Numbered from the stretch's first letter, positions 49,955 to 62,488 are shown. The stretch: DNA of 64,000 nt from Acestrorhynchus altus (GCA_034509495.1 JAVGWO010000026.1:4246165-4310164); one strand, 5' to 3'. Made by a program: numbers and translations. The notes: generated by a model from the sequence alone, not told the origin.

Positions 49955-51239
49955 ATCTCTCTTCTCTTTCCCTCTGTCCCTTCCTTCCATCCCTTTCCTC
50001 CATGTGCCTTGATCACTGAATTACTCTTTGTCTTCTAATTTCGCTCATTCTCCTGTGCTCTGCATGAACTGTCTCTTTCAGCCTACACGACCTTTCTGCC
50101 TTGTTCACTCTCTTCATCTCCCGTGCTCTAATTTCGCCACCATTCCATCCACGTTCCATCTCTTTCTCCCTCTAATTTTCCCTCTTCGCCCATCTTTCTA
50201 TCTAATTGTACACCCATGTCCTCATTGTCTGCCCAATCTCTTTTCATATCTGCCCTCTTTCCATTTCAGTCCCTGTTTCTCTTCCATTCCCCTCTCACTC
50301 ACTCTCTCTCTGCCTGAGTAACTCCGTCATTGAGGTTGGGTTCTATTAAGCGTGGCTTGGCTGTAAATTATGAGTTAGTGGCCAAGGTCACCCAGCCTGT
50401 GCTCCAGTGTTTTTTATATTTATGGATTCTCTGAGTCAATCTGCCCCTTATTGTGTTGCTTCAGTCTATGGAACAGAAAATAAAAGAGAGAAATGGTATT
50501 AAATATACATGCCCTCCCTGAATAGGCAAATAAATCAATGGGAGAATACAGAGGGAGGTCGATATAGTGGCCATATTGACAAACAGGTATTGGCATGTGT
50601 ATTTGTTAATGCGCTTTTGGAAATATGGCCTTGCATATTTCAGTAATGCACTTATCGGTATTCCATTAGGCATGCCTAGGACACTTGATATGTCCTACTT
50701 GCAGTGACATGTACATGTATGCATAGTCAGCTCACATTGCAATTCATATTAGTCTGAACTTTAACATAAATGAATCTTATATGAAGTCAGTGTCAGTTGT
50801 CAGTTTATACTTGTATTTCTGGGGAGGGATTGATTCAATAACCTGAACCAAAATCAATATATGTACGTAAGGAGTGGCTGGAAAGGAGTGGCAATGTTTT
50901 GCATTTTCAGCTTGTAAGAGAAATTTTAATAGTTGCCAATAAATACGAAGCAAAAATAGCTGTGCAGTGTTTTTTTGTTGTAATTTGTTTTGAAAGACAT
51001 GTCTGATATATCTGGTATAAACCAGTACACTTTGAATCAGTCTTGTGCTTCACGCTGTCATTTAGTTCTCTATGAAAAACAGCCTATTTGTAATTTATAT
51101 ATCAATGACCATATATTAATATATGAATTTTTAAGCTTGTTTATGCCAAAATACTCCCTGAATCATGAGCAGATGTCATTGCACAGCATACACTAGGTAT
51201 TTGCACATCTTCAGAAATGAAGGGTACATTTTTTTTAAG

Positions 51240-51600
51240 TTTAAAAATTGTATCCTGCTTTTTTTAGAGGAACTGTCTCTACTGCCCAGGGAAGGCTTTC
51301 TGCTGGATTGTTGAGCATTGTTGTGTGGATTTGATTGCATTCCAGGAGAGGAGTGTCTCTGGAGTCAAGATGTTTAATCATCACCTCACATCATCCAAAC
51401 TCCCTAACTTCTCTCAAAGTATTGGATGGAGGTCCATCATTCCAGACAATACAGTTCCACTGCTGGCATTAAGCATGATCCCAAAAGCTTCATGTTTATC
51501 TGCTCCACAGGGACTCTGCTGTACAGGGACTATACAAGCTGTGTGTGCATTTGCACATCTGTATCAGCAATGGGTACAATTTGTCTATGAGCAGGATACA
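51240..51600 (-). repeat. Non-autonomous transposon family B, partial copy in the lrfn4 intron
   Basis: Contains ATCATTCCAGACAATACAG, GGGACTATACAAGCTGTGTG and CATTTGCACATCTGTATCAG, matching the central and terminal blocks of the other copies. The 146-residue open frame across it is not a gene. Confidence 0.5.
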
Positions 51601-54477
51601 TATTTGTATGTCAAAAAAAATCTAAATTACCCTTTAAATATGTGGATTGATCGGCTGAGTGTATGCATTACAGCTTGCCTGTGTGACCAAACATATATAA
51701 AAACAACAATGCAGACAAGATCATTAAATCCACTTCAGTATTTTAACAGGACTTTTACTGCTTAATGGATCAGTTTATCAGTCACTAACAGGTCACGCTA
51801 ATAAGGGATGAGAGCAACAGTGCAGGACTGAGTAAACCTCATTTCTGAATGAGCCAATGGTTTACTGTAATGCTATAAAGAGAGGAGATGATTAGTGATT
51901 AGTGGACATTTGGTGTAGTGGTACAGGGGAGTATGATTGCATGACCTTAAAATACCTTTGAGTGATCTAATCTAACAGTGTGATCTTTCACCCTTACATA
52001 CACAATGCATACTGTAATAACATATAGTAAGTATTTGGCAGGTTTAGTTTTGCTCTACAGGTTCTCATTAGGTTGAATGGGATTTTTGAAAATGTTCAAT
52101 TAAGCTTACCCAACCCAATAGAACCGAAATAGAAGGAACTCCTTTGTGGTTAAAGCACGGATAGCTCATGAGCACGGATTGGTTTTCTGGGAAATGTTAA
52201 AATCAGGGCTATGCACGATTAGGTCTTCAGTATAATCATTACAAACCATTTCCTTGCAATGACTGCATTATTCACCTTTTACTTTGATCTGATTTTCTTT
52301 TATGTTTCCTTTTAGGTGCTTTCAAGATAAGCCTCACCTTCCTGCATTTCTTATGTGGTTTAGTGTTTTGCATATGATAGTTTGACCAGCAGTAGTAGAA
52401 CTAGAGCAGCAAGCAAGGCCACACAAAGGCGAATGTGACAGGCTCATAAATAACCTTGTGCGTTACTGAAAGCTATGTGATTCATACGCAGGAAAAAATG
52501 TTTAAACTGGTATATAAAAAATGACTGACTATAAGAAATGCTGCTGAAATGCACCTTAAAGACTCAAAGACAGTTCATGTGTAATGGCGTTTGTGTCTTG
52601 TTTGAGAATACCGACAGGCAAGCATGAAAAGAGAAGGAACACATGCACATTCATATGCACTCTTTAATCTTTCAGCAGCACAAAAGCAAATTGAAAGGCA
52701 AATTGAAAAGGGAAAAGATAAAAACTTCAGCCACTAATTGAATTGCAGCTCAGTAGCCAAAATGCAGTTACAAGCGAATGTGCTACAGTTGTATTCGGGA
52801 AGCACATCAGGGAATTGCAGAAACTCAATCAGTTGTCTTGCGACCCTGACACCTGTCAGCCTGAACAGCGCAGAAAGATTTGCTTGGGTTTAATATGCCA
52901 CAGACGTGATTATTAGCCCGAAACTCTGCCTTCCAGATGTAACAGGTGCAAAACAAACTTTTTGAATTGTGCGTGCTTCTCTCCAGTTGCTGTCAGGAGC
53001 TGTTATTAATCTATAACTTGTCTTCGTTAGGATGCTATGATGAGTAAGATGAGTGGTTAAAGAGGCTGAGGGCAGAATTTCAAATGATGTACCTTCCCTT
53101 AAATTAGGAACTAAGAACTCCATTCTTGGAGGGCTGGATTCCTGCACAGTTTGGTGCTTTCACCACCCAGCCACTACTCAAAGTTTATTTAGCATTTTTT
53201 ACAACAGAAGAAAAATCTTGAAGAGCTATAGCTAAAGTGAGAGCAGGCTGTGAGTATGAGCGAGTATGAGTATGTGAGAATGTGAAACAGTGTGGAATGC
53301 AAGCTCAGTGTGTTTAGTGTTTAGTGCTAAATGCAGCTCTACAGCATAGGCTGAAGGTAAACTCCAGATGTTGGAAGAATATACATTTGGCAGGGGTAGG
53401 GATGGGTATCTGTCTTCAGGTACTAAGTCAGTATGAACTACAAAGCCAGACAGAGATATTTGCCAGCAGATGTGCACTGTCAGGTCTTATAGTGGAGTCT
53501 GCATTATAGTTCATAACCTGAAGAACATGAGTATGAGATTTCTCGACTTGTGTGTTTTGACCTCCTGTCATAAAAATCCAGCTTATTGTCACAGAAAATT
53601 CCGCTTTTCAGAAGCAGTTAAGCATACAGATTTGTTTTAAAGACCACATATAATGGTAAAACACATTTTCCTCCTGAGAAAAATAGCCTTTAATGGCAGC
53701 CCTAGATCCACATAAAGTAAATGATATCGGGCAGATGTGCATGTGCACATTGTGATGACAATAGTAAAACGATATACTGTGCAGCCCTACTTTTACATAC
53801 TGTATATTCACATATTCAGCTATTAGGCTTAAAGGAAGTCCCCTTTGCTCTTTTCCATTAGTTATAAAGTTGTGTTTCAATCTGGATTTGTTTGAAGGAG
53901 GCATATTACATGGCAGCCAGTCAGAGCAGAAGTCATTAGCATATTAACAGAAACAGCTTGTCTGATTGTAAGGTACGTAAACAGGATGGAAAACGGTCAT
54001 GTGTGTCTGCTTCAGAACTCTGTGTATCTGACATGGTTGTTTCTGTGTGGTTGGTACAATTGGGTTTGACTGCATGTTCACTTAATTTAACTTCACATTG
54101 TGCTTACACGCTCAGTCCATGCGTGTGAACCTCCTTTGTTTGTGTCATTCCTTGTATTCATAATACTTTCTGACATGGTCATGGTATGGTTGTGCCCCCT
54201 CTACATCTTTATCGGCCATATCTTATGCAATAAGCATGCTTGTAGTGCTCTTTCCAAATCATTTGACATCAATTGTCATGTCATGTTGTTCCTCATTCTA
54301 GAAGGGTCTTCTGAATCATGAATTCTAGTGCAGGTTTTTTTATTCTTCTTTCCATTGGAAAAGGAGAAATGTACATACATGGAATACATGTGGCCAAATA
54401 CTATATAGATGCATGTAGCTATCACGAAGCTTCAGTGTCCAAATCAATATACAGCCAAACCTCAAGAAAATACTAAC

Positions 54478-55490
54478 ATGCACTGGCAGAGAAATGTTTG
54501 GGCACCCCTGGTTTAAATGTCTCTGAATAGTTACATTAGTACAAGATTACTACCTTTTACTACTAGAGTGTAATAAAAGAAAGAAGCTCCATGCAAAAGT
54601 TTGGCCACCTGGAGAGACATTTTTTACCTATATGACTTTCATAGAACAGTTATCAGAAGAAAGCCATGAGCTGCCAAAGTAACATATAATCATGCATGAT
54701 GCATTTTGAAAACAGGTCCTGTGACGTTTCAAAGGTAAAACAGGACTGTTAGGATGCAATGAGCAAAGATGTGCTTGCAGAAAAAAGTGTACAGTTTTAT
54801 ATTACTAGGTAAAGAACTGTTAAGCATGGGGATGGATGGATCATGCTTTGGGCTTGTGTTGCAGCAAATGTCACAGGAAGCATTTTAATTCTGTAGGGAT
54901 TCAGTTAAATGACAGGACAGGTTCAAGTTGTGCAATATACAAATAAAGCATCGTCTCTTCTTCCCCACCCCCTTAGAAGAAGGCAGAAAAAACAAAAACA
55001 GCAAAGTGTCTATAAAAAGGAGATCTTTCTATAGCAGGTAATCCTAATGACCTCAACATACACAATGGAATACCCTAAAAGAACTGCAAGCTGAAGGTTT
55101 TGTCATGGCCCTCACAGTCCCTTGGCCTAAAAATCTTAAGCATAGATCTCAAAAGAGCAGTGTAGCAAGAATGTTAAAGAACTAGAATCCTTTTGCAGGA
55201 AACTTGGGCAAAAACCCTGAAGTAGAACCCAAAAGACTCTTAACTAGCTAGAGAAAATGTTTACAAGCTGACATATTTACCAAAGGCTGTATTACTAAGT
55301 ATTGACCATTCAGGTTTTCTCAAGGCTGTTTTCTGTTTTTGTTATTTTGAATCTATAAAATATAGAAATCAAAAAGCAAATTCAGGCAAAATGTGTAAAG
55401 AAATATTTCATCTGTTTAGGGATTCTGAGAATCTGGTAATCACAATAACAAATATTTGGCCAGAGATGCCCAAAAACAACAGCAACACAT
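54478..55490 (+). mobile_element. Decayed Tc1/mariner-type transposon in the lrfn4 intron
   Basis: The left end carries GTTTGGGCACCCCTGG and the right end TTTGGCCAGAGATGCCC, a weak inverted pair. Inside, a + strand frame reads VKHGDGWIMLWACVAANVTG, a Tc1-type transposase block, and further on LKELQAEGFVMALTVPW. Frames are broken throughout. Boundaries are approximate. Confidence 0.6.
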
Positions 55491-55729
55491 ACAACTGTAA
55501 TATTTTGGCCAATATGACAGTTATCATGGCATGATGACTTACACTTTATCACCAGTGTTGATTGGATATCCCTGCTGGCAGCCCTCAGACTGGCACGACA
55601 TGAATAACATACTCACATACTCAGTTATGCCCCAATAAGTTTGATGTTTGCACTCTTACTAAAGTGTCTAAACATTAATCACTTTTTCATTTCTTTATGC
55701 TTTTGTTCTTTTTGTTTTGCTACCTGGTG

Positions 55730-55915
55730 TCCACCAGAGGAGAATGGGTTCCCTCGTTTAAGGCTTTGTTCAGGGTTTCCTTTTCACCAGAATGTTTTGC
55801 TTGCTACTGTTGCCTATAACTCGCTCAATGGGAGCTTGGAGCTGAATCTCTTTAAAGCTACTTTGTGACAATGGCCATCATTAAAAGCTCTTTATATATA
55901 ACCTTGAATTGAATT
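55730..55915 (+). repeat. Retroposon-like fish repeat end
   Basis: The order AGGCTTTGTTCAGGGTTTCC, TTGCTACTGTTGCCTATAAC, CTCAATGGGAGCTTGGAGC, AAAGCTACTTTGTGACAATG and CTCTTTATATATAACCTTGA fits a repeat end widely dispersed in fish. A fragment of the same tail is seen near 4730-4780 (GTAAAGCTGCTCTGTGACAG). Confidence 0.6.
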
Positions 55916-57123
55916 GACTTCAGTTGAGCTTTGACAGCTTTAACATGCTTATTGTCACTGTCAGTCAAAAACCTTGTACCTTCACTTTTGCAGACTTTTC
56001 TGTTTTTGACATCATTTTAATCTGGCAGTTGTTCTTCAAAGAGATCAATAAAGTTCTGTCTGTCTCTGTCTGCCTGTCTAAATTTCATGATGAATGGACC
56101 AAAATAAAAGTACCTGTAATAAAACTTTTTAACTTGACTTGAAACTGAAGATTTTTCTTCTCTTAAGTTTTTTGTGCAAGATTTGGATCCTACAGCAATG
56201 TTATAAGTTTCAAGTTTATTCTATTTATAGAGCTCCTTGCTCATTTGTAAAAATGAGTGTTCAACAACTTATTATTCATAATAAGCACATCTCAGCTATT
56301 GTTTCCAAGCCCCTGTGCACTGGTTTAAAATATTTAGAAATATATTTTAACTGTAGATGCTTAACTAATGCTTATGCAGAATAAGCATTTACCACTGTTA
56401 TATTCAATATATCATTATAAATTGATGCAATGTAATTAAGTAAAGTGCTCTAAATATTGTGAGCATCTTTGGCATTTAGACTGGTGGGAAAATGCTGCTG
56501 GCAGGAAGATCATTTCTTGACTGAATTAAGTGGTGTCATTTCATGACTGATTCATGTGTTCCATGGGTATCAGGATATCAGGATCCAACTGATATAAATG
56601 TTTAACATATACTTTTAAAGAAATACTCAACTTGCACTGTGCAGCTGAAATTCCACCTAAGCTGGCAGAAGCCTAGGTGACGATAACATGTTGCTGACTC
56701 TGATTGGTTCTTTGGTCAATCTAACATCAGCTGAGCCTAATGTAATCCTGCTCAAATTAAAATGAAATTAAAAAAAAAAACTGGGGTATTCATTGATGTA
56801 TGCCGTACAACATAGTTTCTCCACAGAAAAGATCCTCTTCTTTCACAGTTTTTAGTTCACAGTTGCACAAGTTTTCATCACAAAAAACTGTAGATAATAC
56901 TAGAGAATAATGGAAAGAGTAGACAGGGGCTCAACAAGCTACCAGATTCTGGACCATTGAACAGAAAGGAGTAGCTGAGCAGATGATCTGAGTGTTGTAA
57001 GGGCCTCATTGTGACTAGGAGATGGGCTGCTCCATTTTAAACCAGCTGTAAGAAGATTCCTGGCTTACTGCTAAATATAGCAACCAAGAAGAAATTAAAC
57101 TACATTTACAATCTGATGTGTTT

Positions 57124-57546
57124 AGGCTTTGTTCACATCTGGCATTAACATGGATCCTGGGTGATCTAATCATAGGTGGCCAGCACAAAGTACAGTTATT
57201 AACAAGATTCAATGTGCACGAGAACACATTGTAATCAGATTTCTCAAACAGCGTTCCAAGGTGGTCAGAGACGCATGTGACCATATCATTCTTGTGAACC
57301 ACATTATTCTTGGCTTGTCCCCAAAAGCAAAGCACCTCCTGCATCAACCACATTACTGCTCCAGCCAGAAAATACATAAAACTACACAATAGATTACACA
57401 TATGCATAGTCTGTCCACACAAGTTATCTGAGCACAGACTCAAAGAGTGATATTATTTTGCACTGGGCCCCTCCTCCAATGGAAATGATGTGAAAAATCT
57501 GCATTTGTGACCCAGGATGCGTTAATGCCAGGTGTGATCAAAGCCT
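57124..57546. mobile_element. MITE-like element with ~35-bp terminal inverted repeats, in the lrfn4 intron
   Basis: The left end AGGCTTTGTTCACATCTGGC continues ATTAACATGGATCCTGGG. The right end, reverse complemented, is AGGCTTTGATCACACCTGGC continuing ATTAACGCATCCTGGG. The 423-bp element has no transposase; the long frame across it is not a gene. Flanks are TT-rich, so the target-site duplication is unclear. Confidence 0.75.
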
Positions 57547-57740
57547 TTAATACTGTAGGCTATGTCCAGCTTCTGTAGCCACTTAAAAGTTAGGCTCCAA
57601 GTGTACACGCCAAAGAGTACATTAGATTTCTTTTGTTTATTTTTATCCCAAATTAGTGTTCCGGTACTCCAGTCAGATGCGGTACTCATGGCTGTGTTCT
57701 TTGGAATATGGGCCTGACCTTTTCTTCTAGTGCCTCTCAT

Positions 57741-57743
57741 TGT

Positions 57744-57815
<72 letters not shown>
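57741..57815. repeat. (GT)n microsatellite in the lrfn4 intron
   Basis: A GT run of about 37 units with one early interruption. Confidence 0.98.
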
Positions 57816-57817
<2 letters not shown>

Positions 57818-59936
57818 ATACCTGTATTACAGTATGTGTGTGTGACTGCAGTGTGTGCATTATTTTAGATCTATATTGTAGAGTGCAGTCACATCAGCCA
57901 CGTACACACGTAAGCACACGCTGACACACACATTTAATGCAATGAAACAGAGGAGTGTCACTGAGCTAGTGACACAGAAACAGGTAATTATTAGAGCTCT
58001 GGAGAGAAGGAGAGAGAAATGGAAGAGAGGAATGAAGTGGGTGAGGTAGAGGAGAATTCTTCACCTTTTTTTTTTTGCTCACAAATTCGTTGCATCTTAA
58101 ACATCACTCGACTCCTCTAGTATAAACCCTGCCTTCCCCCAAGCCACTTTTCTCCTGTCTGTTAGGAGTGAAGCAGTACAGCATTGCATCTGCTGTCATT
58201 CAGCAAGTGTCTCTCAACTCACACAGGCATCAAACAGTCCGTTCAACAGGCCGCAGCAAATCAAGTGCTCATTTTAATACTCTGTTTCCTGCATAAATGA
58301 GAATGTGATCATGGAAAAACAAGCAGAGGACAGGAGGACAAGGAGGACAGACTATGTCCATCAAATATATATTTCCTCCACTTTACCTTAACAATGAGAG
58401 CAGGGACAGCATGGAAAAGCATATTTGCCGTGAGCACATATTAGCTCTTGCCAAATATACAGTAACCCATTTTATTTGTAGTGTTCAGAAAATGAAATGA
58501 GACTGTATGAATCATTTTAGATTCATTGATTAATAGAAAGTTACTTGGTTTAAACTCTTATTTTACATTCACTTCCACTGAAATTTAAGAATATGTTTAC
58601 CTTCTTCTGTAAAGTCACCTTTTAGGAGATACATGTTTTTCTTTGGATACCAATGATATGTATAGAGTTAGAGTTATCTATCTGTCTGATTGTCTATCAG
58701 TCCATCAATACATATCTGTGTCTATTATAATACTTCTACCTTATGGATTTGCTGAAGATGGCTTTAGAGCAGAATCATTGTATTCATTATGTTTCAAGTT
58801 CATTTCCTACAAATGTTTTTGCACAGTGAACACCTTGACTAGGCTCATGTATATTGCATGAACATTGAGGCAACTTGTTCCTGCTAAGTTCCTGTCATCA
58901 AATATAATATAATTTCTCTGCTGTCAGTGGGATAGGTTGTGACAATTTATTGGTTAAGCTCATTTAAAGGCTTCATTATTCTGCCCTTTATGCCTTCTGT
59001 CAAATTCTCTTTTTATGTCTCTCTGTTTATGACCTTCCATCTTTATGCCTCTTTCCCTTGCTCAGTCTTGGCCCTCCTGTCACTTACAGCGTCTGTCTTA
59101 CAGTGTGCAACGGGCATGGTGAGCGTGCATGTCAGCTCCCATTGACAATATCTCCTAGGGGTGCAAGTATCTATTGAACATGTTCTGAAAATGTCTGACA
59201 GCACCTAGGCTGGAGCTCGTAATGAGGCAAATAATTTGGGAAACATAGTAAAGTGCTTCAGTCTCAAATTTAACATCTGGCTCAGGGCAACCTGGAGGTG
59301 ACTTGACAAGAATAAGGCCAAACGTCTGCAGATACATTACTGTAACATTGCAAAGTGTAAGAGGGCATAGATGTGACTGCTGTGATAGAACATACTGCAC
59401 TGACTGAATATTGCAGTGCCTTGTTAAATGTTTTATCTCTCTTAAGCTACAGATATGGAGGTTTAAAGAAGTGTTTTATGTGTGACTACAGCTTCTTGCT
59501 GCAATAGAAGTACTAATAAAATGGGTCATAAAGACATGCTTTTGAGATATTACATCTTTGGATTTCTTCCTTTGAAAGTGCTTTCTTTTTTTTCTTGCAT
59601 ATCCTACAGTGCGTTGCCTTACATCCTAACTGAGGCATTAAATGCCATTAAATATTAGCTGAACCTAACTGTTAGTGCTATTGCTGCATTGTCTGAAATG
59701 TCACAATAATAGTTTTTTTTTTTTTTTAAATTGCAGGCTGGTCGTTTTGACAGCTTGAGCTTTTCTTGAAAAGTGCTGTTTATGTCTTGTTTGTAGGTAC
59801 AAATAAAGTTTTTGTCAGTTACCTCTAGGCTACCTTGTGGAAACAGAGATGCAAAATTCATCAAACTCAACATTGTGCAAGTGCACAATACATAGCATGG
59901 TTGTGGTAATTGTATCCACTTCTGGGTTTGACTCAC

Positions 59937-61663
59937 CGATACACCAGAGTTTCATCTGCAGTGCAGTTGTACTGGATCTGGTACATCCAAACCATGTATG
60001 TCCCTGAAAGTCGTCCGATATCCCACCGCACTTGTGCTGAGGTGGAGGTGACTCCCTGCACCTCTACAAGCTGGTCGTCTCCTCCTTCACTTCCTCCCTC
60101 CTCTGTCTCCACTTCTACATCCTCTCGTACATCCTTTGGGTCAGCATTAGCATCCTGGCTGGGGCTCTGTCCATTGGATGTCTTTCCTCTGGTAATATCT
60201 GATGACCCTGGGTCCCGGGCTAAAGGTACTGTTCCGTTCCCTCGATGAGGAAGAGGAATTACCTTAAGGTCGATTACTGCAGTGGCCTCACCTGCCGCAT
60301 TGATTGCAATGCAGGTGTAGGCTCCATCATCACGGGCTACTGTCACAAGGAGCTCGAGTGTCCCATTCCGAAACGATGTGGTACGACTAGAATTTGCAAT
60401 AATCCTGTCATCGGGTGAAACCCAGTGCACCACCGGCTCGGGGTCTCCAATAGCTCGGCATTTTAGTGTTGCCCTTTGGCCCTCTAAGACCCAGAGTTTG
60501 TGTGTATGGCGAGTGATAAGTGGAGGCTCACAGGTGAATTCCTCCTCAGGTATTGACCAGAAGTACCGTCCTGCCAAGTGAATTGGCGTAGCACAAGTCT
60601 CCATATCATCACTCCGAATCAACCTGCGCAACCAGAGAAGCTCACAATTACAGTGCAAGGGGTTTCCTCCAAAGTTCAAACTGACTACTGCATTGTAGGG
60701 TGTGGGGCTTATTACCCCTGTCTGGGACCTAGCAAACAGGGCATCGGGTGGTAGAGTCTGAAGGCGATTTGAGGTCATGTCTAACCGTGCAAGTTTATAG
60801 AGCTCGCTGAAAGAACCTTCAGCTATCTGGTCAATGAGGTTGTGGTCAAGATTTAGTGTGTGCAAGCTGGCCATGTTCTGAATGGCATCCCAGGGTGCTT
60901 TGCGCAGATTGTTGTAAGACAGGTCCAGGTCTTCCAAAGTGAGAAGGAAGTCATCAAAGGCATCAGAAGAAATGTTGATGAGCTGGTTGTTGTTTAGGAT
61001 GAGGTGCTGCAGGTTCAGCATCCCAAGTAGGTCTCTGGGGCCAAGAGACATCAGCCGATTCCCATCCAGGTGCAACGAGCGGAGACTCTCAAGGTCTGCA
61101 AATGCCATAGGCTTGATGTAGCTGATGGTATTTCTGGACAAAGTCAGATCCACCAGTCCAGACATGTTGGCAAAGTCTGCACCTCCCACTTCTCGGATGA
61201 AATTGTCAGCAAGACGGAGTTCAACGGTCCGTCGATCGATGTTTGGTGGAACAAAGAGGAGACCCTTGTCCGCGCAGAGTGTACTAAGGGACTCAGATAA
61301 ATTCCTGCACACGCAATGGAAAGGGCATGCAGAGACCACACCCCACGTCTCCCCAGCCAGTGCTCCAGGAATCCGTCCTATAAGAGCAGGTAGTAAGCAT
61401 GCACACGTGACCAGTGTCAGCCAGTGGAGGGAGGGTAGAGGTTGGCTTGGGGGTAAAGTAGAAGGGGCCAGGTAACTGTAGGTATACTTTGGACACAAAG
61501 AAGGAGGTGATGGTGGGAGTTTGTGTGAGGGCTTGAGAAGAAGTGGATGAGAATGGACTGATGGTTGAAGGGGAAGAGAAGAGGAGCATGTGTAAGTCTG
61601 ATGGTGGCGTAAAATGTGGGACGGGTGTGATTTTTGTGACTGGGGGGGTGGGGAGTCTTGCAT
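59937..61663 (-). CDS. lrfn4: Lrfn4 (SALM3) first coding exon: N-terminus, LRRs, Ig, first half of FN3
   Basis: This exon encodes residues 1-576 of a leucine-rich-repeat, Ig and fibronectin III adhesion protein. LRFN/SALM proteins act at synapses in neurite growth and synapse formation. An LRRNT starts at Cys113 (C113, C117, C119, C130). LRRs span about 145-305. The LRRCT carries C338, C340, C357 and C378. An I-set Ig domain has C402, W414 and C451 in DDGAYTC. FN3 begins near 530. N-glycosylation sequons include N166, N230, N424, N433, N476 and N566. The stretch [11 protein letters not shown] after the LRRNT and the tail motifs of the next exon fit LRFN4 better than LRFN1 or LRFN2. The exon follows a pyrimidine-rich acceptor ending CTCTCTAG at 61690, and the first ATG (61663, context ACCATGC) is in frame. 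It ends at TATCG|GTGAGT, phase 2. The ~112 residues before the LRRNT are unusual (see findings). Confidence 0.95.
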
Positions 61664-61689
61664 GGTAGAAAGGGGGTTTATCCACAGAC
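61664..61689 (-). other. lrfn4: lrfn4 5' UTR segment of the first coding exon
   Basis: Twenty-six bases lie between the predicted splice acceptor (CTTCTCTCTAG) and the ATG at 61663. They contain no upstream ATG. The acceptor implies at least one upstream non-coding exon, which lies at higher coordinates, either within 61.7-64 kb or beyond the window. Confidence 0.6.
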
Positions 61690-61821
61690 CTAGAGAGAAG
61701 GAAAAAAGAGAGAAAGGGGGTTAGATGTTATATCCTATATCATATTCCATATTGTCTTTCATACTTAAGCTTGAGAGCAGTTTTCCTTCTAAGCCTACTA
61801 CACTGTGTTTGCATGCATATA

Positions 61822-61824
<3 letters not shown>

Positions 61825-61904
<80 letters not shown>
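61825..61904. repeat. (GT)n microsatellite just upstream of the lrfn4 first coding exon
   Basis: A GT run of about 40 units that starts about 135 bases upstream of the splice acceptor. Confidence 0.98.
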
Positions 61905-61905
<1 letters not shown>

Positions 61906-62486
61906 ATTTATTTCACACTGAGGCCATTGGCTGCTGCCGAAACGTGCTTGTACACACTGAAACTCACACACTAACTTGGACGACCATGCACAGTATGTGC
62001 TTTATTGCGCGTGAAATTCCTTTATAGCACTCTAGCACCCTTAGTCATATATGGAGCATCAGCTCCTTCCCTAGTGTACATCTCACACTGATGGAAAAAG
62101 TGGCCTAACCACAGCCCAGATAACCAGAATCAACTCAGTCCACCACCGCAGTGAGTCATCGGCACTGATAGAAGAACCACAGTGACCTCTCTAGAGAATC
62201 CAGGCAACTGAGGCAACACTCTTTTGACATGTTTTTGTGTGTTTTGCTACCTCACAACCTGGATTTATAATGGATTATTTGACATGATATGACTGCATCA
62301 TTTCATGTACAGTACATGTCTATAACTTTGAACATTTTTAATGTGGAGCAAACAACAAATAGGACAGAATAACAGAAAACTTCAGGGTGCACAACTATTT
62401 ACCCCTCTACTTTGTAGAGCCCCTTTTGTGGCAATTACAGCTGCAAGTCACTTTAGATAAGTCTATATGTGTTTATATAAAAAATG

Positions 62487-62488
<2 letters not shown>

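Larger units (their letters stand above)
49093..59936 (-). other. lrfn4: lrfn4 intron (phase 2, splits the FN3 domain)
   Basis: The 10.8 kb intron is bounded by GTGAGT and a pyrimidine-rich CTCTCAG on the - strand. It holds (GT)n and (CT)n microsatellites, a family B repeat copy near 51.2-51.6 kb, a decayed Tc1-like transposon at 54.5-55.5 kb, a retroposon-like tail at 55.7-55.9 kb, and a terminal-inverted-repeat element at 57.1-57.5 kb. The remainder shows no coding signal that I can support. Confidence 0.9.

Noticed and set aside
51325..51765. A 146-residue + strand open frame
   Set aside because: It lies over a family B repeat copy, has no recognisable domain, and its sequence is explained by the repeat.
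57015..57443. A 142-residue - strand open frame
   Set aside because: It overlaps a MITE with clear terminal inverted repeats and shows no family features.
47853..61663. Assignment to lrfn1 or lrfn2
   Set aside because: The LRRNT region ([11 protein letters not shown]), the FN3 junction and the ESVV ending fit LRFN4. LRFN1 and LRFN2 end differently as I recall them, and their LRRNT differs.
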